Notes: generated by a model from the sequence alone, not told the origin. Shown: positions 43,811-54,894, counted from the stretch's first letter. The stretch: 64,000 bases of DNA from RBG-16-66-20 sp040752005 (GCA_040752005.1 JBFMFX010000005.1:1-64000), one strand, 5' to 3'. Numbers and translations are program-made.

Positions 43811-44921
43811 CGAACCTGGCAAGGCGCGCCGCCGCCTCCTCGAGGTCCTGCATCGCGCGGGTATAGGCGAAGCGCACGCAGCTCGCGGTACCGTTGGCGC
43901 CGAAATCCACGCCGGGGGTCGCCGCGACCGCCTCGCGTTCGAGGAGCTCCAGAGCGTAGCGCCTGCCGTCGCCGCCCGGACAGCGCGCGTACACATAAAA
44001 CGCGCCGGTCGGGGCGGCGGGAATCTCCAGCCCGGCGCGCGCGAGCGCCGGTACGAGGAAGTCGCGCCGGCGCTCGAACTCGCGGCGGCGCCGCTCCAGC
44101 TCGGCCAGCGTGTCCGGCTCGAAGCAGGCGAGCGCCGCATGCTGGGCGACCGCGGGCGCGCAGATGAACACGTGCTGCGCGAGCTTTTCGAACTCGCGCA
44201 CGCGCGCGTTGCCCGGCGACTCCGGAAGGACCGTCCAGCCGAGCCGCCAGCCGGTCATGCAGAAGTACTTGGAGAAGCTGTCCACCAGCACCACCTCGCC
44301 GGGCAGCCCGAGGGCGCTGTGCGGGGCGGCGCCGTAGACCAGCTCGCGATAGATTTCGTCCACGATCAGCACGCCGCCGCGCTCCGCGACGAAGGCCGCG
44401 ATCTGCGCGAGGTCGGCCGGCGCAATGCGCGTACCGGTGGGATTGGCCGGCGAGCCGAGCACTATTGCCTTCGTACGCGGGCTCCAGGCCGCGCGCACCC
44501 TCTCCGGCGTCGGCTGCCAGTTCGTTTCGGCGCAGACGTCGAGTGCGCGCGCGCGCCCTTCCAGCGCGCGCACCATATGGCGGTAGCCGGGGTAGCCCGG
44601 GTCGGGCACGAGGATCTCGTCGCCCGGCTCGACGTAGAGCGCGAGGGCGAGCAGCAGTCCGCCCGAGGCGCCGGCCGTCACCGCGATGCGCTCCGGCGGC
44701 GGCGCGGCGCCGTGCACGCGCGCGTAGTGCGCGGCGATCGTCTCGCGCAGCGCCGGCAGGCCGAGAGTCGGCGTGTACGCGCTCCTGCCTTCGCGCAGCG
44801 CGCGCACCGCGGCCTCGACGACCGGCTCGGGCGCGGTGAAGTCCGGCTCGCCGATCTCCATGTGGATCACGCGCCGGCCCGCGGCCTCGAGCGCCTGCGC
44901 GCGCGCCAGCACGTCCATCAC
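43803..44921 (-). CDS. Class I/II aminotransferase (PLP-dependent)
   Basis: At least 372 residues, with HMEIGEPDF, SAYTPTLGLPALRETIA, the substrate/PLP region SPANPTGT, the aspartate in VLIVDEIYRELVYG, the Schiff-base lysine in VDSFSKYFCMTGWRLGW and the C-terminal arginine in CVRFAYT. Substrate is not clear (aspartate/tyrosine/valine-pyruvate types look alike). GTG 44919-44921 is the first canonical start, but homologous residues ERTVRAAQRVSAIQPFEV are coded upstream in frame, back to a TAG, with only CTG (44984-44982) as a plausible start, so translation probably begins at CTG. It is divergent from maeB. Confidence 0.85.
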   Translation of the reverse strand: MMDVLARAQALEAAGRRVIHMEIGEPDFTAPEPVVEAAVRALREGRSAYTPTLGLPALRETIAAHYARVHGAAPPPERIAVTAGASGGLLLALALYVEPGDEILVPDPGYPGYRHMVRALEGRARALDVCAETNWQPTPERVRAAWSPRTKAIVLGSPANPTGTRIAPADLAQIAAFVAERGGVLIVDEIYRELVYGAAPHSALGLPGEVVLVDSFSKYFCMTGWRLGWTVLPESPGNARVREFEKLAQHVFICAPAVAQHAALACFEPDTLAELERRRREFERRRDFLVPALARAGLEIPAAPTGAFYVYARCPGGDGRRYALELLEREAVAATPGVDFGANGTASCVRFAYTRAMQDLEEAAARLARFAG

Positions 44922-44995
44922 CTCGAAGGGCTGGATTGCGCTGACGCGCTGCGCGGCGCGAACGGTTCTCTCGGGCGGGCTCAGGGGAAGCGGTT

Positions 44996-45003
44996 GCTAT
45001 AAT
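44996..45003 (+). promoter_or_regulatory. Extended -10 promoter of maeB
   Basis: A perfect TATAAT (44998-45003) is preceded by the TG of an extended -10 (TTGC). No -35 is needed or seen. Transcription would start near 45010, about 48 bases before maeB. The same short region must hold the aminotransferase start. Confidence 0.65.
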
Positions 45004-45057
45004 TTTCCTTCCCGGCGCAACATAGCCTGCCTGCGCGCGCCGGGCAAGGAGCCCGAC

Positions 45058-47352
<2,295 letters not shown>

Positions 47353-47359
47353 CGCGCGC

Positions 47360-48562
47360 ATGCCGACCGAAGCGGCCGCAGGCAGGGTCACGCCGTTTCC
47401 CGCTGAACGCGCCAGGCCCCGCCCGGGGCTGGTGCTCACCGGCGGCGGCGCGCGCGCGGCTTATCAGGTCGGTGTGCTGAAGGCGGTGCGCGACATCCTC
47501 GGCAGCCCGGTGAAGAACCCGTTTCCGATCCTCACCGGCACTTCCGCCGGCGCGATCAACGCGGCGACGCTCGCGGTTTTCGCCGACAACTACACGCGCG
47601 CGGTGGGCAACCTGCTGGAGGTGTGGGAGCACATGCACTGCCACCATGTGTACCGCACCGACGTGGCGAGCATCATGCGCAGCGGCGCGCGCTGGCTCGC
47701 GGCGATGATGCTGATTTCGCGCAGGAACCCGGTGTCGCTGCTCGACAATTCGCCGCTCGCCGACCTGCTCGCGCGCACGCTGCCGTTCGAGCGCATCCAG
47801 GACCACATCGACTCCGGAGCGCTGTACGCGGTGTGCGTCACCGCCTCGGGCTATACTTCCGGGCAGAGCGTGTCGTTCTTCCAGGGCGGGCCGGGGCTGG
47901 AAGGCTGGGAACGCAATCAGCGCATCGGCGCCGCGGTGACCCTGAAGCTCGATTACCTGCTCGCCTCCAGCGCGCTGCCCTTCATCTTTCCGGCGGTCAA
48001 GGTGCACCGCGAGTACTTCGGCGACGGCTCGGTGCGCCAGATCGCGCCGATCAGCCCGGCGCTGCACCTCGGCGCCGACCGCGTGTTCGTCGTCGGCACC
48101 GGGCGCCAGAGCGCGGAGGCCGCGCGCGCGCGCTCCAACGTCTATCCGTCGCTCGCGCAGATCGCCGGCCACGCGCTCAACTCCATCTTCCTCGACGGGC
48201 TGTCGGTGGACATCGAGCGGCTGGAGCGCATCAACCGCACGGTGAGCCTGATTCCGCCCGACAGGCTCGCCGAGGCGGGGCTGCCGCTGCGGCCGGTGAA
48301 AGTGTTCTTCATCTCGCCTTCGCAGCCGATCGAGCGCATCGCGGCGCGTTTCGTGCACGAGCTGCCGCGGACCGTGCGCTTCCTCCTGCGCCCGACCGGC
48401 GCGCTCAACCGCTCCGGGTCGAATCTGGCGAGCTACTTGCTCTTCGAGGAGCCGTTCACTCGCGCCTTGATCGACCTCGGGTATCAGGACACCGCGGCGC
48501 GCGAGCGCGAAGTGCGCGAATTCTTCGCCGGCAGCGAGATCGCCGCCGGCCGGGAGGCATGA
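47360..48562 (+). CDS. Patatin-like phospholipase family protein
   Basis: The 400-residue protein has the patatin oxyanion loop GLVLTGGGARAAYQVGVL (about 23-40), the nucleophile S62 in GTSAG and a catalytic Asp in EYFGDGSVRQ. It is a serine-aspartate acyl hydrolase likely acting on lipids. No signal peptide is seen, so it is probably cytoplasmic or secreted by other means. It starts 7 bases after maeB and is coupled to the PhaM-like gene (ATGA), suggesting a link with lipid or PHA granule metabolism. Confidence 0.9.
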   Translation: MPTEAAAGRVTPFPAERARPRPGLVLTGGGARAAYQVGVLKAVRDILGSPVKNPFPILTGTSAGAINAATLAVFADNYTRAVGNLLEVWEHMHCHHVYRTDVASIMRSGARWLAAMMLISRRNPVSLLDNSPLADLLARTLPFERIQDHIDSGALYAVCVTASGYTSGQSVSFFQGGPGLEGWERNQRIGAAVTLKLDYLLASSALPFIFPAVKVHREYFGDGSVRQIAPISPALHLGADRVFVVGTGRQSAEAARARSNVYPSLAQIAGHALNSIFLDGLSVDIERLERINRTVSLIPPDRLAEAGLPLRPVKVFFISPSQPIERIAARFVHELPRTVRFLLRPTGALNRSGSNLASYLLFEEPFTRALIDLGYQDTAAREREVREFFAGSEIAAGREA

Positions 48563-48846
48563 CGATGGCCGAGCCGAACACGCCGCCGGACCCGTTCGAA
48601 ATGTATCGGCGCCTGTGGGGCCCGCTCGGTGTGCCGGTGCCCGGCATGGCGATGCCGACCCTGGACCCGCAGGAGGTGGACAAGCGCATCCAGGAGCTGA
48701 AGGCGGTGGAGACGTGGCTCAACATGAATCTCAACATGCTGCGCCTGGCGATCCAGGGGCTGGAGATGCAGAAGGCGGGCCTCGCCGCGATGCAGCAGGC
48801 GATGAGCACCGCCGGCGCGGCCGAGGACAAGGACCGTAAACCCTGA
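48559..48846 (+). CDS. PhaM-like polyhydroxyalkanoate granule protein
   Basis: The 95-residue protein has the PhaM pattern: DPFEMYRRLWGPLGVP, then TLDPQEVDKRIQELKAVETW, LNMNLNMLRLAIQGLEMQ and a charged tail. In Ralstonia PhaM binds PHB granules, activates PHA synthase and ties granules to the nucleoid; here the tail is short and not rich in PAKKA-type DNA-binding repeats. This suggests the organism stores PHA, although no phaC is present in the window. Confidence 0.8.
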   Translation: MTMAEPNTPPDPFEMYRRLWGPLGVPVPGMAMPTLDPQEVDKRIQELKAVETWLNMNLNMLRLAIQGLEMQKAGLAAMQQAMSTAGAAEDKDRKP

Positions 48847-48863
48847 CAGAGGAGAAAGAAGCG

Positions 48864-49835
48864 ATGGCAAAGGCAGTGCGATTTCACAGGACCGGTGGAC
48901 CGGAGGTACTGCAGGTGGATGAGGTGCCCGTCGGCGAACCGGGCCCGGGGCAGGTGCGCATCCGCCACACTGCGATCGGCGTCAATTTCATAGACACGTA
49001 CCAGCGCGCGGGCCTGTACCCGATGTCGCTGCCGCAGGTGGCGGGCAACGAAGGCGCCGGCGTGGTCGAGGCGGTGGGGCCCGGTGTCACCGAGCTCCGA
49101 CCCGGAGACCGGGTCGCATATACGGGTCTCCCGGGCGCGTATTGCGAAAGCCGCGTCGTTCCGGCCGACCGCATGGTGAAGCTGCCTGAAGGCGTGAGCG
49201 AGGAGCAGGCGGCCTCGATGATGCTGAAAGGCCTCACGGTGCACTACCTGATCTTCACCACCTATCCGGTGAAGGCGGGCGAAACCGTGCTCTGGCACGC
49301 GGCGGCCGGCGGCGTCGGGCTCATCGCCTGCCAGTGGCTGAAGGCCCTCGGCGTCACCGTGATCGGCACCGCCGGATCGGAAGAAAAATGCGCGCTCGCA
49401 AAAGCGCACGGCGCGACCCACGTCATTAACTACACGAAGGAAAACTTCGTCGAGCGCGTGAAGTCGCTCACCGGCGGACGCGGCGTGCCGGTGGTCTACG
49501 ACTCGGTCGGCAAGAGCACCTGGGACGGCTCGCTCGACTGCCTGCAGCCGCGCGGCCTGATGGTTTCCTTCGGCAACGCCTCCGGCCCGGTGCCCCCGGT
49601 GAACCTGCTGGTGCTTTCGGCGAAGGGCTCGCTCTACGTCACCCGGCCCACGCTCGCGACGCACATCGCCACGCGCGCCGATCTCGTCGCGCGCTCGAAC
49701 GCACTGTTCGAGGCGGTGAAGTCGGGCACGGTGAGAATCGAGACCACGGCGAGATACCGGCTGGCGGACGCCGCCCAGGCGCACCGCGACCTGGAGGGAC
49801 GCAAGACCACCGGCTCGGTCGTGCTGGTGCCGTGA
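48864..49835 (+). CDS. NADPH:quinone reductase (MDR, zeta-crystallin-like)
   Basis: The 323-residue medium-chain dehydrogenase has the GroES-like domain (GVNFIDTYQRAGLYP) and nucleotide-binding motif AAAGGVGLIACQWLKALG. Zinc ligands of alcohol dehydrogenases are missing, as in quinone reductase (Qor). It reduces quinones by one or two electrons in the cytoplasm. ATG 48864 follows AGGAGAAAGAAG; the CoA pyrophosphatase follows within 10 bases. Confidence 0.9.
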   Translation: MAKAVRFHRTGGPEVLQVDEVPVGEPGPGQVRIRHTAIGVNFIDTYQRAGLYPMSLPQVAGNEGAGVVEAVGPGVTELRPGDRVAYTGLPGAYCESRVVPADRMVKLPEGVSEEQAASMMLKGLTVHYLIFTTYPVKAGETVLWHAAAGGVGLIACQWLKALGVTVIGTAGSEEKCALAKAHGATHVINYTKENFVERVKSLTGGRGVPVVYDSVGKSTWDGSLDCLQPRGLMVSFGNASGPVPPVNLLVLSAKGSLYVTRPTLATHIATRADLVARSNALFEAVKSGTVRIETTARYRLADAAQAHRDLEGRKTTGSVVLVP

Positions 49836-49845
49836 GGAGGGCGCG

Positions 49846-50442
49846 ATAGACGCCGACTGGCTCCGGCGGCGGTTCGCCGCCGCGCCACCGTCCGAGCGGC
49901 CGTACTACGCCGATGAAGGAGGGCAGCCGGAGGCGGCGGCGCTCATCGCCGCCTCCGTGCTGGTGCCGATCGTCGCCCGCGCGGAGGCGCTCACGGTCCT
50001 GTTCACCCAGCGCACCGAGCACCTGAAGGCGCATTCCGGACAGGTGGCGTTTCCGGGCGGGCGCGCCGAGTCGCACGATCCGGGACCGGAGGCGACGGCG
50101 CTGCGAGAGACGCGCGAGGAGATCGGCCTCGATCCGGCCCGCGTCGAGCTGCTCGGGCGGTTGCCGGAGTATCACACCCGCACCGGCTTTCGCGTCACCC
50201 CGGTGGTGGGGCTGGTCACGCCGCCGCTCGCGCTCGCCCCGGACCCGAACGAGGTGGCCGACGTCTTCGAGGTGCCGCTCTCGTTCCTGCTCGATTCCCG
50301 CAACTATCGGCGCGATTCGCGCCTGTGGCAGGGCGAGGTGCGCTGGTTCTACACGATGACGTACGGCGGACGCGTCATCTGGGGGGCGACCGCCGGGATC
50401 GTCGTGAACCTGTCGCGCTATCTTCTCGGGACGCCTCGCTAG
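49846..50442 (+). CDS. CoA pyrophosphatase (Nudix), probable ATA start
   Basis: The Nudix box from GRAESHDPGPEATALRET to REEIGL and the preceding LKAHSGQVAFPGG mark the CoA diphosphatase (NudL/YeaB) group, which splits CoA to 4'-phosphopantetheine and 3',5'-ADP. From a TGA at 49717 to GTG 49957 there is no ATG, GTG or TTG, yet the expected N-terminus (DADWLRRRFAAAPPSERPYY) is coded there. ATA 49846 sits 5 bases after GAGGAGG (49834-49840) and would give 198 residues. If only GTG 49957 is used the product is 161 residues and lacks that part. Confidence 0.8.
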   Translation: MDADWLRRRFAAAPPSERPYYADEGGQPEAAALIAASVLVPIVARAEALTVLFTQRTEHLKAHSGQVAFPGGRAESHDPGPEATALRETREEIGLDPARVELLGRLPEYHTRTGFRVTPVVGLVTPPLALAPDPNEVADVFEVPLSFLLDSRNYRRDSRLWQGEVRWFYTMTYGGRVIWGATAGIVVNLSRYLLGTPR

Positions 50443-51214
50443 GCGCGGTGTGGCGCGCCTGCGGCGGGCCGTCGCGGGCGGCGGAGCCGGACTGCCTTTC
50501 GCGCGCATACAGGCGCGCGAAGTTCGCGAGCGAATGCAGATGGGCGTAGACGCGGCCCATGAATCCGCGCGCCACCAGCGTCTTCAACTCCTGCGCCGCG
50601 AGCGCGGCGAGCCGCTCCTCGTCCACGCGGTACATGCCGGCAAGGCGCGTCGTCCGGCGCGCGCCTTCCTGCACGTCCATGGTGAAGGGCGTGAACAGTC
50701 CGAGCTGCGCTAGCGCCGCGCACAGCTCCGCGGTCCGGTCGAGATCGGCTTCGTACTCGGCGAGCAGCCGCTCGATCGGCTGCCAGCGCGGCGTCGGACG
50801 GCCCTCGGCGTCAAAGAGCGCCACGCCGCCCGGGTCGAGGTAGTCCCTGGCGACGCAAACGATGCGCTCGCCGGTCGGCCTGCCGTCTCGGTACACCTTC
50901 GAGATACAGAAGGGATAGCGCCGGACGTAGGCCGGGAGATAAACCGCGGGGTCCCAGTCGCCGGCGGCGTCAACGAACAGGTTCGCGCCGTCGGCGAGCC
51001 CGAGCACGATCACCGGCGCGAAGCTCGCCCCATTGTCGGCGGAGACGAACGCGATCGGGTAGTCGCGCGCCGCCGCGGCGAATTCCGAGTACGACAGCGC
51101 AAGCGCATTCAGCCCGCGGCAGAACGAGGGCGTGCCGCCCGCCGGCAGCAGCACGCGGTCGGTCTTCTGCAGCGGCACGACCTCGCCGTAGCCGAACGGC
51201 GGAGTGATTTTCAC
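50375..51214 (-). CDS. SapC family protein
   Basis: The 279-residue protein matches SapC-like proteins: VVPLQKTDRVLLP, SFCRGLNALALSYSEFAAAA, YPFCISKVYRDGRP and LFTPFTMDVQEGA. The family includes an S-layer-associated protein of Campylobacter, but its role elsewhere is unknown. GTG 51212-51214 is the likely start. The last 40 or so residues (GSAARDGPPQARH onward) look non-homologous and run 68 bases into the converging CoA pyrophosphatase gene, as if a stop codon was lost. Confidence 0.82.
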   Translation of the reverse strand: MKITPPFGYGEVVPLQKTDRVLLPAGGTPSFCRGLNALALSYSEFAAAARDYPIAFVSADNGASFAPVIVLGLADGANLFVDAAGDWDPAVYLPAYVRRYPFCISKVYRDGRPTGERIVCVARDYLDPGGVALFDAEGRPTPRWQPIERLLAEYEADLDRTAELCAALAQLGLFTPFTMDVQEGARRTTRLAGMYRVDEERLAALAAQELKTLVARGFMGRVYAHLHSLANFARLYARERQSGSAARDGPPQARHTAPSEASREDSATGSRRSRRSPPR

Positions 51215-51242
51215 GATGCGCGCATTGTATAGAATGGCCGCG

Positions 51243-52148
51243 ATGGGCGTCGTCGCAATCGTCGCCGCGCTGGTCCTGGAGCAGTGGCGCCCGGTGGGCG
51301 ACCGCAAGGCGGTGTTCGCGCTGCTCGCCGCCTGGGCCGACTGGCTGGAGCGCTCGTTCAACGCGGGCGACACGCGGCACGGGATGATCGCCTGGCTGGT
51401 TGCCGTCCTCGTGCCGGTGGCGGCGGTGCTCGCGATCTACTACGCGGCGCAGTGGACGAGCCCGCTTGCGGCGCTGCTGGTGAACGTCGGCGCGCTGTAC
51501 GCCACGCTGGGATTCCGCCAGTTCAGCCACTGGTTCACCGGCATCCAGACCGCGCTGAAAAGCGGGGACACGGAGCGCGCGCGCGAGCTGATCGGTGCCT
51601 GGCGCGGGGAGGCGGCGCAGCACCGCAGCAGCGAGGAAGTGGCGCGGCTCGCGCTGGAGGAAGCGCTCGCGGCCTCGCACCGGCACGTCTTCGCGGTGCT
51701 GTTCTGGTTCATCGTGCTGCCCGGGCCGAGCGGCGCGATCCTGTATCGTCTGGCCGCGTTCCTCGCGCGGCGCTGGGCGGGGCTCGGAGCGTTCGGCGAG
51801 TTCGCGCGCCGCGCGCTGTACGTGCTCGAGTGGCCGACCGCGCGCCTCACGGCGGCGGCGTTCGCGGTGGTGGGCGACTTCGAGGACGCGGTGTACTGCT
51901 GGCGCACGCAGGCGGGGGCGTGGCCCGATCGCAATGCCGGCGTGGTCCTTGCCGCCGGCGCGGGCGCGATGGGCGTGCGGCTCGGCATGCCGCTCGCCGG
52001 GGTCGGGGGGCCAGAGCCGCGACCGGAGCTCGGCGTGGGCGCGCCCGCGGACGCCGCGTTCCTCGACAGCGCGGTCGGGCTGCTGTGGCGCGCGGTGGTG
52101 CTGTGGGTGTTTGCGCTCGCCGTGATCGCGCTTGCGCGCGTGTTCTAA
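51243..52148 (+). CDS. CobD/CbiB-like membrane protein
   Basis: The 301-residue protein has about four to five membrane helices and CobD/CbiB-like motifs (ALVLEQWRPV at the start, SPLAALLVNVGALYATLGFRQ, FWFIVLPGPSGAILYRLA). CobD makes adenosylcobinamide phosphate, but betaproteobacteria carry a divergent member outside cobalamin operons, and no cob genes are near, so a cobalamin role is uncertain. TAGAAT (51230-51235) ends 7 bases before ATG 51243; ATG 51234 lies inside that element. Confidence 0.75.
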   Translation: MGVVAIVAALVLEQWRPVGDRKAVFALLAAWADWLERSFNAGDTRHGMIAWLVAVLVPVAAVLAIYYAAQWTSPLAALLVNVGALYATLGFRQFSHWFTGIQTALKSGDTERARELIGAWRGEAAQHRSSEEVARLALEEALAASHRHVFAVLFWFIVLPGPSGAILYRLAAFLARRWAGLGAFGEFARRALYVLEWPTARLTAAAFAVVGDFEDAVYCWRTQAGAWPDRNAGVVLAAGAGAMGVRLGMPLAGVGGPEPRPELGVGAPADAAFLDSAVGLLWRAVVLWVFALAVIALARVF

Positions 52149-52450
52149 TCCGGGCGGTTCGCGCCGCAGCGCCAGCACTGGGTGAACTGCGCCTCGCACT
52201 CCTCGCCGCAGGCGCAACGCCACGGCGCGCCCGCCGCGGCGGCACCGCCCCCGGCGAGCAGCCGTTCGGCGCGTGGCGCGTCGGCGTCACGCAGCACCCA
52301 CAGCTCGGCCTCGCATTCGGCCGGTGGCAGTTCGCCCATCGCCGAGGACAGGTGCTCGTTCCTCACCAGCGCCGCGATTCCCTCGGCCGCGAGCAGATTG
52401 CGGGCGTGGAACACCGCCAGGCGGTCGTGCGAGCTGAAGACGCGCTTCAC
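52145..52450 (-). CDS. DUF2007 protein with C-terminal zinc ribbon
   Basis: The 101-residue protein begins VKRVFSSHDRLAVFHARNLL, the DUF2007 (PII-like 'putative signal transducing') fold, and ends with a four-cysteine ribbon, CACGEECEAQFTQCWRCG. It is small and cytoplasmic; no function is known. GTG 52448-52450 overlaps the rsgA stop (GTGA). Confidence 0.78.
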   Translation of the reverse strand: MKRVFSSHDRLAVFHARNLLAAEGIAALVRNEHLSSAMGELPPAECEAELWVLRDADAPRAERLLAGGGAAAAGAPWRCACGEECEAQFTQCWRCGANRPD

Positions 52451-53316
52451 GGCGCGGCGATGATGCGGCGGTAGAGTTCCAGCCGCCGCGCCGGGATCTC
52501 GCCCGCCTCCGCGGCGGCGCGCACCGCGCAGTCGGGCTCGGCGAGGTGGCGGCAGTCGCGGTAGCGGCAGTGCAGCGCGTACGGCGCGAACTCCGGAAAG
52601 CCCTCGGCGATATCCTCGGCGGCGAGGCCCGCGAGCCCGAACTCGGTGATGCCCGGCGTGTCCACGATCTCGGTGCGCTCGTCCATCTCGTACAGGCGCG
52701 AAACGCTCGTCGTATGCCGCCCGGCGCGCAGAAAGCGGGAGATCTCGCCGATCCGCACTTCGGCTTCGGGCACCAGCGCGTGCACCAGGGTGGATTTTCC
52801 CATGCCCGACTCGCCGACGAGGACGCTGCAGTGTCCGGCGAGCCGGGGCACAAGCGGCGCCACGTCCCGTTTCGCCGCCAGTTCCAGCACCTCGATGCCG
52901 GCGGCGCGAAACGGCGCCAGCCGCTCGCGCGCACCGGCGAGCCGGTCGGCGAGATCGGTCTTGTTGAGCACGATGAACGCCGGCACGCCGGCGCGGCGCG
53001 CGGCGACCAGCACGCGCGCGAGCAGCTCGTCGGAAAACGGCGGCTCGCACGCCGCCAGCAGCACCACCTGCGAGAAGTTGGCCGCGATCAGCTTCGCGCG
53101 CGCCGCGCTCGTTCGCGCGAGCAGGGTGCGCCGCGGCGCCACCGCGGCGATGATTCCGCCGGCGCGCAGCTGGACACGGTCTCCGGCGACGACCCGGATC
53201 CGGCGGCTGGCCGCCTGCGCCGATACGAGCGCGCCGCCGCGGTCGGGGCGCACGAGCGCAGTGCGGCCGAAGCCGGCGACGACGGTGCCGGAGACGGGTG
53301 CTTCGCTAGAGGTCAA
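52447..53316 (-). CDS. rsgA: Ribosome small subunit GTPase RsgA
   Basis: The 289-residue protein has an OB-fold (1-75), a circularly permuted G domain (NKTD before GESGMGKSTLV, then DTPGITEF) and a C-terminal zinc finger (CRYRDCRHLAEPDC). It matures the 30S subunit. The only start near the OB-fold is TTG 53314-53316, overlapping the phhB stop by 11 bases; no ATG or GTG is available. Confidence 0.94.
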   Translation of the reverse strand: MTSSEAPVSGTVVAGFGRTALVRPDRGGALVSAQAASRRIRVVAGDRVQLRAGGIIAAVAPRRTLLARTSAARAKLIAANFSQVVLLAACEPPFSDELLARVLVAARRAGVPAFIVLNKTDLADRLAGARERLAPFRAAGIEVLELAAKRDVAPLVPRLAGHCSVLVGESGMGKSTLVHALVPEAEVRIGEISRFLRAGRHTTSVSRLYEMDERTEIVDTPGITEFGLAGLAAEDIAEGFPEFAPYALHCRYRDCRHLAEPDCAVRAAAEAGEIPARRLELYRRIIAAP

Positions 53317-53635
53317 ACAGCGCGTCGCACTTGGCGGCGCAGATGAAGTCGTTTTCCGACAGGCCGCCGATCGCATGGGTGACGTACGCCACCCGGCACT
53401 GGTTGTACCCCACCTCCAGGTCCGGATGATGGTCCTCGCGGTGCGAGATCCAGGCGAGCGCGTTGACGAACGCCATCGTCTCGTAGTAGTTGCGGAACTG
53501 GTAGCGCTTGGCGAGTCGGCCATCCTCGATCGCCCAGCCCTTGAGCTTTTCCAGGAGCTGCTGCGCCTGCCCGGCATCGAGCGGCGGCACGCCGCCTTCG
53601 CAGGGTCTGCATTTCTTCGCGGTCAGTTCGTTCAT
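53306..53635 (-). CDS. phhB: 4a-hydroxytetrahydrobiopterin dehydratase
   Basis: The 109-residue protein has the PCD/DCoH core: WAIEDGRLAKRYQFRNYYET, NALAWISHREDHHPDLEVGYNQC and VTHAIGGLSENDFICAAKCD. It regenerates pterin after phenylalanine hydroxylation, though no phhA is present here; it may act in another pterin pathway. It is coupled to the M48 peptidase gene (ATGA). Confidence 0.93.
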   Translation of the reverse strand: MNELTAKKCRPCEGGVPPLDAGQAQQLLEKLKGWAIEDGRLAKRYQFRNYYETMAFVNALAWISHREDHHPDLEVGYNQCRVAYVTHAIGGLSENDFICAAKCDALFDL

Positions 53636-54876
53636 GGGGTCCTCAGTCTGGCGATGCGCGCCGCCGCCGGCGGATGCGAATCGTAGAACACCGAGTGCAG
53701 CGGATCGGGCGTCAGCGTCGCGGCGTTGTCGCGGTACAGCGTGACCAGCGCGCGCACCAGATCCTGCGCACTCGCATGCGCCGCCGCGTAGGCGTCGGCC
53801 TCGAATTCGTGCCGGCGCGAGACGAGGCTCGCGAGCGGCTGGAGAAAGAACGTGAACACCGGCGCAACCAGGAAAAACAGCGCGAGCGCGGTGGCGTGCG
53901 TGCGCGTCTGGACGCCCAGGCCGCCATAGAACCATTCCTCGTCCATCACCCGGCCGAGCAACCAGAACATGACGAACGAGGCGGCGAGCAGCAGCGCCAC
54001 CCTCCGCAGCACGTGGCGCCGCCGGTAGTGGCCCAGCTCGTGCGCGAGCACCGCCTCGACCTCGGCGGGCGCAAGGCGCGCGAGCAGCGTGTCGAACAGC
54101 ACCACGCGCTTGGCGGCGCCGAATCCGGTGAAGTAGGCGTTGCCGTGGCTGGAGCGCCGCGAGCCGTCCATGACGTACAGTCCACCGGCACGAAAGCCGC
54201 AGCGCTCGAGCAGGGCCTTGAGGCGCGCGGCGAGCGCCGGATCGGCGAGCGGGCTGAAACGGTTGAAGAGCGGCGCGATCAGCGTCGGCCAGGCGGCGAG
54301 GAGGAGGACGTTGAACGCGGTCCACGCGAGCCACGCCCAGAGCCACCAGCGCTCGCCCGCCGCCTGCATCAGCCAGAGCACGAGCGCGACCAGCGGCACG
54401 CCGAGCGCCGCGCCCACCGCCGCCTGCCGGGCCAGGTCGGCGGCGAACAGCCGCGGCGTCATGCGGTTGAAACCGAAGCGCTGCTCGATCACGAACACCC
54501 GCCAGACCGCGAACGGCAGATCGAGCGCCGAGAGCAGCGCGACGAGCGACACGATCAGCGCGAGGCCGTGCGCAAGCCCGCCCGGCTCAAGCCATCCCGC
54601 CCAGGCGCGCGCAAGCGCCTCGAGCAGTCCGCCGAGCGTCAGCACGAGAAGCAGCGCCGCGCCCGCGATCGCTTCCGCGGCGCCGAGCCGCGTCTTCGCC
54701 ACGCTGTAGTCGGCGGCCCTGCGGTGCGCATCCAGCGGGATGGCCTCGGCGAAGGGCTCCGGCACCGCGTCGCGGTGCGCTCGCACATGGCGGATCTGCC
54801 GCGCCGCGAGCCATAGGCGAAGCGCGGTCGCGCTCGCCAGCGCGCCGAGAAATACCCAGGTAAAGGCGTTCGTCAC
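53632..54876 (-). CDS. M48 family metallopeptidase (Ste24-like)
   Basis: The 414-residue membrane protease has about five to six helices and the zinc motif HELGH (H279, E280, H283) with the third ligand in SRRHEFEADAYAAAHA. It resembles CAAX prenyl protease 1/Ste24 more than the shorter HtpX. It probably degrades misfolded membrane or periplasmic proteins. GTG 54874-54876 is chosen; it is divergent from orn with 18 bases between. Confidence 0.92.
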   Translation of the reverse strand: MTNAFTWVFLGALASATALRLWLAARQIRHVRAHRDAVPEPFAEAIPLDAHRRAADYSVAKTRLGAAEAIAGAALLLVLTLGGLLEALARAWAGWLEPGGLAHGLALIVSLVALLSALDLPFAVWRVFVIEQRFGFNRMTPRLFAADLARQAAVGAALGVPLVALVLWLMQAAGERWWLWAWLAWTAFNVLLLAAWPTLIAPLFNRFSPLADPALAARLKALLERCGFRAGGLYVMDGSRRSSHGNAYFTGFGAAKRVVLFDTLLARLAPAEVEAVLAHELGHYRRRHVLRRVALLLAASFVMFWLLGRVMDEEWFYGGLGVQTRTHATALALFFLVAPVFTFFLQPLASLVSRRHEFEADAYAAAHASAQDLVRALVTLYRDNAATLTPDPLHSVFYDSHPPAAARIARLRTP

Positions 54877-54894
54877 GCCGTGAGAGAATAAGCC

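Noticed and set aside
51243..52148. Cobalamin biosynthesis locus
   Set aside because: Only one divergent CobD/CbiB-like gene is present and no cobalamin riboswitch or other cob gene is nearby.
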